Source: Brassica napus (taxonomy: Eukaryota > Streptophyta > Magnoliopsida > Brassicales > Brassicaceae). From it: 64,000 nt of DNA. The notes under the pieces are model-generated. The model made no database searches and was not told where the DNA came from. It saw only the letters and a program-made list of their open reading frames with translations. Shown here one piece after another: positions 11,197 through 22,200 of this stretch. Location: the NCBI RefSeq assembly GCF_020379485.1, contig NC_063436.1:16695389-16759388 (forward strand), written 5' to 3'. The position numbers and the translations under genes were made by a program. Numbering within the stretch: position 1 is the stretch's first letter; each line of letters begins with the position of its first letter.

Positions 11197-13503
11197 TCAG
11201 GCCGAGAATGTCAGGAAAAATCCAGATTTGGCTTTATCGTGTTCTTGCTTCTTCAATATATGGCAGTAGTTAATCTGTCTCATAACAAAAGATGGATTAG
11301 TTTTGAAGTTAATCATCTCACTTTCATTATATATAATATATAGAAAAGAGATTAGTGATGAGAGGCAAACCTCCATACGGAAAAGACTAGTTGGTAACAC
11401 GATTCCAGCACCAACTGAAGTTCTAAACGTCTCCAACAACTTTGGAGCAGTTACGTTTCTACACTCATTCTCTGTTAGCTTTGCCATATTCCCACCACAA
11501 GCAAACACATGTCCGTGGACTCCTCTCTCTCTTAACCATCTCACTGGCAAATCAAATGAGAGATCCGCAAATGCAGTCACAGCAGCATCTCCCCCAATGA
11601 AATCTCTTTCATCATCCCCTTTCCTCTTTGGCTCGTTGGGACCAAGTCCTCTGGTCTTGAATCCCCATAGCGCTGATGGCCCACCCAAAGAGCATACAGG
11701 AGATGAATTGCCACCCAAGAAGAATCTCTCTGGCACAGAGGAAACGCGGTTCTGGTATCCTCTTCCCCATGGGAATGTGACGCCTCCAGAGACACCAATG
11801 TTTAGAGCAGCGTTGTAAAACCCGAAAGGAAAAGCACACCGAAGATCAATCTCCTGAGAGAACAAACCACAATGGATGCTAAAAAAGTGTCAAAGGTCTA
11901 AGTTAAAAGTTAACTACAAGGGGACAAACCTGCTTCAGAAAGCGTAGGCTTCGGCTATCAGGAGCAAGCCCACCAATCTGAGAAGTAGAGCTGAAAGCGT
12001 ATCCACTCGTTGGTCTCAAGTACGAGTCTCTCTGATCATATTTAAACGTATACTTCAACGCAGAAAGCAGACTATGTCCCAGCTGCCTCCTTATAGATTT
12101 CGACGCAGACCGGGACGGATCAATCAGGTTACGCCACCCAACAGTGTAGACAAGCTCGTGGTACTTGCTCGAGAGAAGGCCGAGAGAAAGTCCAAGAGAT
12201 CGTTCTTTGTAAGAAGAAAAATTAAGCCAGTCTTGAGTAGAAAGGTAGAGACGGGAACTAAAAGGAGTAGGAAGTCCTTTGAACCTCGGCAAATACATCC
12301 CCATGCCAACCTCAGCAGAGTTGTCACATCCATAAATTACAGACCCGTCCCAAATATCTCCATACCCAAAAATGTTCTTATACTTTAAAGATGCTTCAAC
12401 GCTTGATGACTTAGCCTACAATATCATCATCATCACAGTCATGTCCAAGATCGCACACAAGTATAAAAGAGCAGTCACATTAAAAATACAGCTTCAAGAA
12501 GACAACAAGTTCAACTCTTTAGAGGTGAACACCTAATAAAACCAAGTCAAGTGAAACATAGCAAGTGAATTGTTGCGAAAGGTTCTTATACTTCAAAGAT
12601 GCTTCAACGCTTGATGATTTAGCCTACGATATCATCATCATCACAGTCGTGTCCAACTCTACAAACTTATCAAACAAAGATCTCACACAAGTATAAAAGA
12701 GCAGCAATCCACACTAACATGCAGCTTCAAGAAGACAACAAGGTCATCTCTTTAGAGGTAAACACCCAATAAAACCAACTCAAATGAATAATAGCAAGTG
12801 TAAAAGCGCAATCCACATTAACAGGCAGCTTTAAGAAGACACAAAGTTCAACTCTTTAGATGTGAATACACAACAAAACCAACTCAAATGAATCATAGCA
12901 AGTATAGAAGAGCAATCACATCAACAAGCAGCTTCAAGAACACACAAAGTTCAACTCTTTAGATCCGAACACTCAACAAAACCAACTCAATTGAATCGTT
13001 GCGATTAGGGCTAATACCTCAGCTCTAGTGTAAGCCCCGATTTGACCAGTGAGAGGGCTTTTGCTTTCCACAACTTCGATGATCACATTGGTGGTGCCAG
13101 GAAGCTCCGGAGGGCCGGAATCGAGCGTGACATTGACGGAATCGAAGACATCGAGCGCTCGGAGATTCGAATTGGCAACCCTAGAAGCTTCGAGAAGCTC
13201 CTGCAGCGTGCTGGCCTCTCTCACGCCGTCCACTTCCGCCTCGATGATATGGTCCTTGGTCTTCGTGTTTCCTTTGACGATCACGTCGTGAACGCGCACC
13301 GGGACGGGTGCGGATCTCATCCGGCGGAAAAGCGATTCCGTCTTGAGAGATTGAGGATTGGAGACGGCGTCATCGTCTTCTCCTTCGTCGTCGTCTTCCT
13401 CTTCTTCTTCTACTTCTCCTTCGTCGCCGTTCAGTTCTTCTACTTCATCTTCTGGTTCTCGGGTTGGTGGATTCGGGTCGAGATTTTCCGTCGGGTTCGC
13501 CAT
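11197..13503 (-). CDS. SAM50: SAM50/OMP85-family outer membrane beta-barrel protein
   Basis: Four exons on the minus strand: 13503-13018, 12415-11930, 11853-11371 and 11274-11197, all with GT-AG borders and phase 0, giving about 510 residues. The N terminus is strongly acidic (a Glu/Asp run at about residues 20-50). It is followed by a POTRA-like segment (RVHDVIVKGNTKTKDHIIEAE) and a C-terminal bacterial-surface-antigen barrel (YLRPTSGYAFS, RCAFPFGFYNAALNIG, FFLGGNSSPVCSLGG, ending GFFLTFSA). SAM50 is the core of the mitochondrial sorting and assembly machinery that inserts beta-barrel proteins into the outer membrane. The family call is firm. Assignment to mitochondria rather than a plastid OEP80 paralogue rests on length, sequence resemblance and synteny with the Arabidopsis chromosome 3 copy. 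Intron 1 contains tandem repeats. Confidence 0.9.
12416..13017. repeat. Tandem ~103-bp repeats in SAM50 intron 1
   Basis: A unit beginning CAGCTTCAAGAAGACA and including AACTCTTTAGA and AAAACCAACTCAAATGAAT recurs at about 12490, 12722, 12826 and 12929. The last three are spaced 103-104 bp. The first is separated by 232 bp, and that gap contains a duplicated copy of the exon 2 start (about 12577-12623) with its upstream intron sequence. Copies differ by scattered substitutions. Confidence 0.85.
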
Positions 13504-15535
13504 GGGATGCAGAGAAGGAAAAAAGCTGCTGAGAGAGTTCGACGACCAGAATAAGTCTAACGGAACCCTCTAAATGTCTCAGAAGGTTGCTAAACGGTGT
13601 CGTTAAGGTCATAATTAACAAAATAATTATATAGCTTTGGTTAGTTGAACAGAGAAAGGAAAAAGTAACTTAAGGTTTTACAAGCTAGACTGATTATGAC
13701 ATAACATAAGTAATAGGGCTACATTTGCATAGCTCTATGTTTCCCAAGCTTGGATCTCTCAATCTCCATTTGCATATCCATCAACATGTTCTCATACGTT
13801 CCAACATGCCTAGGACAGTGGAATGAAACATCCCTTTTGATTGCTAAATTTTAGTTGTTTGATATCTATGAATCATTCGTATGCACACCATATATATGTA
13901 TGGATTATCTGGATTACAAACAGTAATTGCTTAATCTACCATAAATTGAAGGGGCTGTTATGTGCATCGTATACGTTACTCTGGTAACAAATTAACCAGA
14001 GTAGGAGAGTTTGGAAGTGAAAAATAAAACAAAATGGTGGGATATAGTTAAGGAGAGAGTTGAGTAGGCTAATAGTTAGGTAAGGTATAAGAGAGATCAT
14101 CCCAAACGTGTTAGGTCTTGGACTATAGTATTCGTTTCGTGCCGTGTTTTGTCTATAGAATATGTCCTTTTGCTGTCTCATGCCAATTAATATGCCACTC
14201 CATGCCTAATCACTACTTTTCCTACAAGTACTAAACTTTTGGCCGAAATCTTCCTGCGACTTGTAGAAAGGCATGAGTTTCTCTTTGCCAAGTAGCAGGG
14301 TTTTGTGAATTGAAGCGTCCTGCTTTTCCTAACTAAGAAAGTTAAGAGGACAAAAGTATCTTCACCGTTGGACATGTATGTAACTAAAATGCACGATTTG
14401 CAGCTATGATAGTGATGTGCGTTTGAAACTTGTAAATAGATTTAGTTTGCAATCGTTGTAATGGAGTGTGTCTAATTATGGCTATTATAAAATTATAACC
14501 AGTTCCAAGAATTGTGTTTACTCCAATCCGTATAAACTAGCTAAGGGGACAAGCTCTTTAATTTATTTATCAATGCTGCCATGTTAGACTGATGCTTTAG
14601 CATATACGGAATTGGTTAATTCTGCTGTGCCTCTTATTCAATTTTCGTTGGAACGTCATGTCATCATGTATTAGTACTGGTTCCAGACTTAACAGAAAAT
14701 TAAGGCCTGCTTTACTCCTCTTTAATTTTTGAAAAACTTTAATTTGACATCCTTTGGGACAGGAATACGGTTCTCTGGCATTTGTTAACATACGTAAACA
14801 TGGCGTTTGCAACTTTGCATGCATGACTAGCCTTGTTCGTTTAATCTTAGTTAATATAAACGAGTTTTATTTTTGTTTTTCAATAGATGAGATGATGTAA
14901 ATTAATTCGACTATCTTATAGTATTCTAATAAAAGCTAGCCACTATATGTTTTCAGTCATGTTTAGTGATTTAAAGTGGCGGGGGAGAGAGAGGGTGGAA
15001 GGGGGCAGCTATCCCTATGAAATACTGTTTTTTTTTTTTTGTATTTTCAAAATTTATATGGTTATGTGGTAAAATTTCTTTGAATGCCCCTATGAATTGA
15101 AGTTCAAATCTTATTTTGCCCTAGTGAAACTTTTGTCTGGCTCCTCGACTGGATTTAATTTAATTATACTATTATATATTTTATATGGTTGAGAAAAGAT
15201 AAACGTGCATGGCGCCTACTGAGATCTTTAACTAACGTAGTTCTCAAAAGCACTGGAAGAAAATGAATAACAATGGTAAAATCCACTTTCCTCCAAAGAC
15301 CAAACTCGACACTTACTTGTACTACTCGTGGAAGCTCTTAATTAACTCTAATTAATATTCGCTCTTCTTATTTTATTAGAGTATTAAAATTTATAACCAA
15401 TGTATATCTTTTTTTTTTTTTATCAGTGTATATCATTCACGTGATTAGCAACAAAGTGTGTATATATATATTGTACACACTGTGCGTTTACGAGCTACGA
15501 CCCAAAAAAAAAATCACCCAATCGCAAGCCGAGAA
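13504..15535. other. 2-kb spacer without recognised gene
   Basis: The first ~100 bp are the SAM50 leader and promoter. I see no coding frame with a recognisable domain on either strand, and in particular no LBD or trihelix gene, which I recall at the equivalent Arabidopsis position. The last ~100 bp contain a TATATATATAT stretch at about 15460 that probably serves ATL66. Confidence 0.45.
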
Positions 15536-16012
15536 ATGACGTCATCATCACCGCCTCCAAGAGATTCAATGCTTTTGTACTGGCAGGAGAACCAATACGA
15601 CGACCGGAACGTCCAGATTCACGGCCGGACAATCTTCTCCGTCATGGCTCTATTCTCCGTTGTCCTCTTCTTCGCCGTGCTCACTCTCTACATCCACCGG
15701 AGCTGCCTCGTTCGCGATCCCACCAGCCTCAACCCTCCGTCTCCTCCGTTCACGTCGTACGTTGGTGGAGGTCTTGACCCGGCGGAGATTCGGAGTTTGC
15801 CGGTGATGCTATGCCGGAGAGAATCTGCTGAGGAGGAGATGGAGGAGTGTTGCATATGCCTCGGTGGTCTCGAAGAAGGAGAGAAGATGAAAGTGCTTCC
15901 TATGTGTCGCCATTGTTACCACTGCGAATGTGTTGATCGGTGGCTTATGACCGAGTCGAGTTGTCCCCTCTGCCGAGTCTCGATACGAGTTGACTCGTCC
16001 GCGTCGTTGTAG
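15536..16012 (+). CDS. ATL66: RING-H2 finger protein ATL66, membrane-anchored E3 ubiquitin ligase
   Basis: Intronless, 158 residues from the ATG at 15536 (MTSSSPPPRD). An upstream GTG-led extension in the same frame overlaps the TATA-like sequence and is not used. A single hydrophobic segment lies at about residues 35-55 (FSVMALFSVVLFFAVLTLYI). It is followed by the GLD-type motif GGGLDPAEIRSLPV, then a C-terminal RING-H2 domain: CCICLGGLEEGEKMKVLP, then C-x-H-x2-H-x2-C (CRHCYHCECVDRW) and CPLC. All eight zinc ligands are present. ATL proteins are plant E3 ligases that ubiquitinate membrane-associated targets. The length and the position next to RPL41 and CHC1 match Arabidopsis ATL66. Confidence 0.92.
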   Translation: MTSSSPPPRDSMLLYWQENQYDDRNVQIHGRTIFSVMALFSVVLFFAVLTLYIHRSCLVRDPTSLNPPSPPFTSYVGGGLDPAEIRSLPVMLCRRESAEEEMEECCICLGGLEEGEKMKVLPMCRHCYHCECVDRWLMTESSCPLCRVSIRVDSSASL

Positions 16013-16347
16013 AGACAGAGAGACTGAAAGTGATGGTGAGTAAAGATATTTATTATACAGACAGGAATGGGTGGGAACTAAATGGTTACAGATTATTTGA
16101 AAAAAGAAAGATATTTATGTAAATGTCTTAGTCAATGATTATGATGTTTTTTTCACTTCCCTCTGCAGATATTTATTATTTTTATGACAAAAAATAAGAT
16201 ATTTATTATTTTATAGTGAAGATCTTGCTGTACTTTTATGACAATAGTACACAGTAGATATTCTTAAACTGAATGATGCAGTTGACAAAATAGAAGTCTG
16301 ACTTTTGTTGATAGAATGATAGTAATAACCAAGAGGCTTGGGAAACT
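16013..16347. other. ATL66 3' flank
   Basis: 3' untranslated and intergenic sequence. A short direct repeat of AGATATTTATTAT-type sequence is seen around 16165-16215. No gene is recognised. Confidence 0.4.
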
Positions 16348-16440
16348 TGGGCCTTTAAAATATGGGATTTACTGGGCCTTACGTTGGCATAGATTGGGCC
16401 CAATAAACAAAATAGAAAACGAGTCTACTCTGTAGGGTTT
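16348..16440 (+). promoter_or_regulatory. RPL41 promoter: three site II elements and a telo-box
   Basis: TGGGCC occurs at 16348-16353, 16373-16378 and 16395-16400, and TAGGGTTT, the reverse complement of the telo-box AAACCCTA, at 16433-16440. Site II elements (TGGGCY) combined with a telo-box are the known signature of plant promoters for ribosomal protein and other growth-linked genes. They lie 125-215 bp upstream of the RPL41 start codon, the expected distance. Confidence 0.8.
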
Positions 16441-16563
16441 TGCTGTCATATAAAGAAGCAATAAGAGCGAAATGATCTCAATCTTTTCGACTTCTCGGCC
16501 GCTCATTTGTTGAGAGCTGCATATAGTCGGAGAAGAGAAGGGTTTATCTTCTGTGGATTCAGC

Positions 16564-16728
16564 ATGAGGGCTAAGGTGATTAATCTGTATTAGTTATTTT
16601 TAATAGATTTTCTATGTTGGTAAGAATCGGAAAGTTAAAGATGTTTGTTTGGATTGTATCAGTGGAAGAAGAAGCGTATGAGGAGATTAAAGAGGAAGAG
16701 ACGAAAGATGAGACAGCGATCTAAGTAG
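16564..16728 (+). CDS. RPL41: 60S ribosomal protein L41 (eL41), 25 residues
   Basis: Two exons: 16564-16575 (MRAK) and 16663-16728 (WKKKRMRRLKRKRRKMRQRS then K and stop), with GT and AG at the intron ends. The product is the 25-residue, almost entirely Arg/Lys peptide of the large ribosomal subunit, among the smallest known eukaryotic proteins; in the ribosome it forms one helix at the subunit interface. The identity is certain from the full-length match to the invariant eukaryotic sequence. The upstream site II and telo-box elements support active ribosomal-protein regulation. The position between ATL66 and CHC1 matches Arabidopsis chromosome 3. Confidence 0.98.
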
Positions 16729-17424
16729 AGTGTTCGGACAAATCTTGTTTCTGTGTTTCTTCGTTTGAAGTTTAACCAAACTCTGTTTTGAGTTTCGGTT
16801 TGAATGTTTCGTTTGGACCAAATTAATAGAACGTTATGTTTTTCTAATAACAGTTATGTTTATTCACATGTTATTCTGATTATAGTATGGTGGCGTTAAA
16901 CTATATTCTTAATGATAATTGGGATGCTCTCAAGTTAGGTTCGGCTTGAGAAACCTTTAAGATGAATCGGTGATTGCTTTTTTCAGATGTTGCAAATGTT
17001 ACTATTTATCTTTCATCTTTTAATTGATTTCTTGTTTGACCGCACCATGTGTAGAGTAAATCAAAGTTAAGCTTGTATTGATGTAATGGCGATGCATCTA
17101 GACTTGCTTAAATATCGTAGATGTGACTTAAGCTTATGTGCTGTTCTGATTCGGTAAATTCCTATCCTAATCATGTTGTAAATGGTTTCAATAATAAATA
17201 TGGTAAAAAAGACCACGCATATAATCTTTATTTAGATGATAGCAAGTAGAAGGCATATACAATATAGGTCGATAACCTTCTAAACGCATACACAAACCAG
17301 AAACAACTTCTTAAAATACTAGCACCAAAGTCTTAACATTTTGAGCACATTTTCATAACAACAATTTTACACACAGACATCAACCAACACTTAGATGTGA
17401 TACTTTCTTAGATATGGTGGTTCT
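16729..17424. other. Spacer between RPL41 and thionin genes (convergent)
   Basis: 3' flanks of two convergent genes. No further gene is recognised. Confidence 0.4.
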
Positions 17425-17551
17425 TTAGGCAGTTTCAGCTGCAGGCTTAACAGAGCCCTTGTTGCAGAAAGTAGCACATGCATTAGCACACTGTTCAAAC
17501 GTTTCATTCACAATTTCACCTGCACCTAGTCACCGGAATAAAATTGAAATG

Positions 17552-17588
<37 letters not shown>

Positions 17589-18064
17589 CTTGTCTATTGT
17601 TCCAACAAAAAATAATAATAGTTAATGAGCTTAGGCGGAATGCTTTACCCGAGTTATGGAGACTGGTCATGGCACCACACACCGAGGATGTACACCCCAA
17701 CTTGCAGTATTCGTTAGCATTATCACCTTAAAATGAAAAAATATCAAAAGTTACATGCGAAGTTGCTTCAAAATAAAATCTTTGATCCATCTTGGTACTG
17801 CAAAATAATATACCATATAAAAATGAGTTCACTTTTACCAGAGTTTTCGAGAATGTCGTTAGGATATCCTGAAGGGCAGACATTTCCAGAAACTTCTATG
17901 CATCCACTAGCACGTAGACAAATTGACCTGGAGAATGCAATTCGGCATGCTGTATAGGCATTTCTACTCTGTTGGGATGGGCAGCAGACTCTTGCTTCTA
18001 CTTGAATTTGCACCATGACCAGACTCATTATGAGCAAACTTAAAATCACACTTTTGCCTTCCAT
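17425..18064 (-). CDS. Thionin-type antimicrobial peptide precursor
   Basis: Three exons on the minus strand: 18064-17839, 17726-17649 and 17525-17425, with GT-AG introns all in phase 1, giving a 134-residue precursor. Exon 1 encodes a signal peptide ([17 protein letters not shown]...) and the cysteine-rich thionin domain, which begins at VCCPS and contains six cysteines. Exons 2 and 3 encode the acidic C-terminal propeptide with further Cys residues ([15 protein letters not shown] in exon 2). The signal-thionin-acidic propeptide order and the two phase-1 introns are typical of plant thionin genes. Thionins are secreted or vacuolar small peptides that damage microbial membranes and are often induced by pathogens or jasmonate (family knowledge). 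All exons are open. I do not recall a thionin at this Arabidopsis position, so this may be a transposed gene. Confidence 0.88.
17553..17587. repeat. (ATT)n microsatellite in thionin intron 2
   Basis: About eleven ATT/TTA units without interruption, between thionin exons 3 and 2. Confidence 0.95.
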
Positions 18065-18249
18065 TTTTTACAATACATTTACAGTTATGAGCTTGTATTT
18101 TGATGAAATAGTCATATACTACTAGACTATCTTAAATAATAGTACTTCTTCAACACAATCGTCAATTACTTAATGCTCCCATGGTTATCACATGATTGGT
18201 GGATACATGGAAAAAAACTGAAAAAAATAAATTCGTACCAGTTATACAA

Positions 18250-18595
18250 TGTGTAGGTGACTCCGTGTTAGTATTCATTATTGACATTATTACCTAAAGT
18301 CAAAAATACTATAAAAACATGCAATAAAGTGAGTTCTTGATCCATCTTGTGACAAATATAACTTGCTTGAGAGTTTACGAGAATATTCATACGGAAATCT
18401 CCCAAGGCAGCTATTCCCTGGAACATTTGTGCATCCACTGATAATACACAGAACTTTGGGGTTCCTGGAAGACGACGTTTATTAAAGATATCTCTATGAG
18501 TCTGTCGGACAGCAGATATTTGCTTCTACTTTGAATTTGTGTCACATCGCCATACTCAGTATAAGCACACTTCCGACCACAAGTTTGGCTTCCAT
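18250..18595 (-). pseudogene. Decayed tandem copy of the thionin gene
   Basis: A minus-strand start at 18595 begins a frame like the thionin signal peptide (MEAKLVVGSVLILSMAM) that hits a stop almost at once. Further along are ICCPTDS-like thionin core traces with stops and lost cysteines. At about 18255-18300 there is sequence similar to the start of exon 2 (GGTAATAATGTCAATAATGA compared with the functional copy). It lies 530 bp upstream of the intact thionin gene in the same orientation, so it is a dead tandem duplicate. Confidence 0.75.
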
Positions 18596-19266
18596 CTTTA
18601 ACTTGATGTTACTTTGTTTGATCACAATATGTACTTAGAAAACAATCTTATATTGATGAAATGATGACGATAAGATTTGCGAGCTGACTTAACTCTACCA
18701 AATCAAAACGTATTCGGCCAACTGCTGAGAACACCATTCTAGCCTCTGAAATTGATGAAGGGCGTACAAAGAACTAGAGGATGCTAAAAAGAAAAGCCAT
18801 CAAGTAAACATAGCCATAACTTGAATCACTATTCATTGAAAGTTCATTTTCAATTGTTTTCCCCTAAAGTTTCTCGACTCTTGCATTTGTATACCTCTAT
18901 CTTTGTAACTGATATATTTATTAGTTCTCGTCATTTTCTTCAAATTATTAAACGACAGGAAATTATAAGTGGAAATAATAAGCTGAAAGAAAGAACAACC
19001 AACATGCGAGAAGGTCAAAGTAAAATGATAAAGACTATAGGAGTCACCTCTCTCCCCTCCAAAGAAATGTAGTAAAATGTTTTTTAACCAAAAATGACTC
19101 ATCTGCGACTCCCCCCCCCCCAAAGAATAATACAAACAAAAGTACGAGATTATTATCCACACATACCTATAAAATCAAACAAAGAAGGAAACATTCTGAC
19201 GAATACCACCGTGGTAGAGATTGCGCAACTGATTACTTGAACGTTTAGCTTTTGTTTCTGATAGTC
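18596..19266. other. Spacer between thionin pseudogene and CHC1
   Basis: 3' flank of CHC1 on its right part. A run of about 12 C lies near 19111. No gene is recognised. Confidence 0.4.
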
Positions 19267-22200
19267 TTAGTAGCCGCCCATCGGTGGCATTCCATACGGT
19301 GGCATCGGAGGCATTCCCGGCATTCCCGGCATTCCTCCCATTGGTGGTGGCGGACCATAACCGCCTCCCATCCCTGGACCTCCTCCCATTCCCGGCATCG
19401 GTGGTGCAGGTAGAGCCAGTGGCAATAATTGAGCGTACATGTTCTGTTTTCATAACAACCAAGACGTAAGCGTCGTCTCTTTTTTTTTATTTCTAATTCT
19501 TTTTTAGCATTTTTTGGATATGGTGTATGAATGTAGCTGTGAAAAGTAAGTACCTGTTGGGACATGACATCCTTCTCTTCCTGCTCTTTGGCCTTCACTT
19601 CTTTCTGAGCCTCTAGCTTGTCCTTGATCAGTTCATCCACTTTGCCAGAGTATTCTCGGATAAACTGCCATACAAAAAAAAAAGATTGTATCATAACTAG
19701 AGTCTACCTAGTTCGTATATCTGGTTTGAGTGATGTGAAGGATAAATCACCTGGAGGAGATACGGGAAGGCAAAGTCAATCATGTTGTTGATCCAAGCAA
19801 GTTCTAGAGCAACATCTGGCCGGATTAAGTCATAACACACAAAGAGACATGTAGCAAAGCATTCCTTTTTCCCCTGTAACCAAAAAAAAAAGAAGAAGAT
19901 TTTCTTAGTTTCATCTCCTGTTTTACAGCATACCCGTTTGATGTAATCGTGCTTGAAACACACACCTGTTCAATGAAGTATACTAGAAGTTGTTCGGCAA
20001 GGTCGTGGTCGCCGGATTGTGAAGCAGTTTCCATACAGTCCTTGTACATGTTATCTTTCTTCGACAAAGCAATTGATTGCTTCCATCTACCAGCCTTCTT
20101 GTAGATATACGCAGCCACACGTCTCATTTCCACAAGCTCGTGTTTCTCAATCTGTTCGCACCCAGTTTAATTAAAAATAACATAAGGGGAGATGTAAAAA
20201 CGTAAAGTTTGTAAATTCTTACCTTCTGAGCGAGGCCTATCTGGTCAAAACTGTCATGCAAATCAGTAGACTCGCGCAACCTGTCATAGTCTTCTTCTTC
20301 TACGTATATCTCATTCAGAGCTTCATTTACAGCAGACACATTGTTGCTCTGAACTGCAACCATGTAGGGCTTAATAAGTCGCAACTGACCAGCCTGAGAA
20401 TCAGGAAGAAAAAAATCATCAGAAAATTAATCATTACTAAGACGAGGAAAATAAATAAATTTAAGGGTTAGCCTAGAACCTTGCGCATAATATCAACGAC
20501 ACGTGTGTGGTCTAACCGCAGAGCAAGCACATTGAGAAGATCGTTGATTATATCAGGGTGCTCTTGCAAGTAGAAGTGAACGGCCTTGTAGTAAAGCTCC
20601 ACATTCGCAACCTTGGCGACAATGTCTTTGAATTGCATGTGCTCCCATGCTTCAGGAGAATGGTTCATGACAGTGGTTGCAGCGTTATCAAACTCATCGT
20701 ATTGAATGTAAAGATAGGTAAGTTCTTGCCAATGCTGTTGCTCATCACAGGCCCGTATAAGCTTGGGAATATTGAGGCGAGTCGAGAACAACTTGATGTG
20801 TTCCATAAGCTTCTCGTAACGATATCTGGCGTACAGTACACCCAACTCGGTGAAGATTCCCATGTGAGCCCGTTCCAGACCAAGTCCACTCTCCATCAGT
20901 GAGATTAATTCACTGAAGCATCCTCTGTTCTGGTAGTACTCGCTGACTTCTTCCAGGTCGTCCACCTGTTAGAGGACAAAAAGATTAGCCCGTGGGATAA
21001 TAAATATCATGTAAAATTGACGAAAAATTTCAACAAGATCAGGTGTTTATTCTCACCTGTATGATAACGTTAAGTCCACATATTTGAGCCAGGCGGAATT
21101 CTTCAGCATCAACACAAGCGAAGCAAACTTCCTTCCATGTCTTTGCACTGTTTGCTTTCCTTGCAGCATCAACAGCACTTTGGAACTGCTGCAACTTCAC
21201 AAGTGTGACGGCTAACTTGGCCCAGTTCGATGTGAACGCATAAATGATTTTTGCAGCCTCGTACAGAGCTTCGTCATACAGGCGATCACCCACATTTGGT
21301 AGGTTAGCAACGTTCGGCATCAGAATAAATTCTTCGATCTCACCCAACCTTTCGATCTTTGCATAAGCATAGATGAGCTCACTATCAACCTTGGGTTCCT
21401 TCACCTTCTGTCTAACCATAAGAAGGTATCTGACCAAGTCATCATAAACATCAGTATCTTCACAGGCGCGGATGACCTCCAGGAAATGAGTGGCATCATC
21501 AGCTCGGATGAAGGACTCGATTGCGTCACTGACTAGTCCATCCCTGAGTTGAGCCTTGGCGACTTGAGTCCAAACAGAATCTTCTTCGACCCGGAAAGCA
21601 AACTCAACGGCACGCTCAATGCTTCTGACGTGATCCAACAATACGTTGACAGCCTGGACATTTAGGTTAAACTTCTTGAAAATGGCAAATGCTTCCTCAT
21701 ACAATTGGGCATCAACCGCCACTTCTCCAACAGCCGGACCATCAAAATTATCTAGCCTGTTGATGTAATCCATAACTCTAGACGGATCCGCCTTGATAGC
21801 TGTCAATATTAACAGATTTTGCAGATTGAAGTTTCCACTGAAGGCAGAATTTTGAAGCACAATCTTTTCAAGAAGCTCGATAAGCTCATGCGGCAGATCA
21901 GCAGTCATGAATGCTTTAACAGCTGCAGAAACTTGCTCCGGGCTCTTGCTTTCGGGTAAAGCAGTAGACACAACTTGGTCAATAAGTTGTCTTCTATATT
22001 CGTTTTCTTCCACAAGAACCTTATCCCAAAGGTCACCATCCATCCTCTCCACTACATACCTGCAGTAGGAAAACCATGCATAAGAAGACTACAGTTGAAC
22101 CACTGTGGAATAAGTAAGAAGTTTGGTTATCATTAATCAAATACCTGGCTTGTAACTTGAACAAAGAGTTCTTGTTGGTGACATTGATGAGTTCCTCATC

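Noticed and set aside
11303..11818. 171-codon plus-strand open frame
   Set aside because: It lies antisense across SAM50 exon 3, whose minus-strand reading shows clear beta-barrel homology; the plus frame has no domain.
12490..13010. Regularly spaced repeats that look a little like an array with spacers
   Set aside because: Eukaryotic intron; units are contiguous ~103-bp tandem copies without unique spacers, so not a CRISPR array.
13042..13554. 170-codon plus-strand open frame
   Set aside because: Antisense shadow of SAM50 exon 1 and leader; it reads low-complexity Phe/Ser sequence from the complement of the Glu/Asp-rich region.
15458..15535. 26-codon N-terminal extension of ATL66
   Set aside because: It begins at GTG within a TATA-like stretch; the ATG at 15536 gives the normal family length.
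19105..19125. Poly-C run near the CHC1 3' flank as a structural element
   Set aside because: A simple homopolymer with no flanking symmetry; nothing else supports a function.
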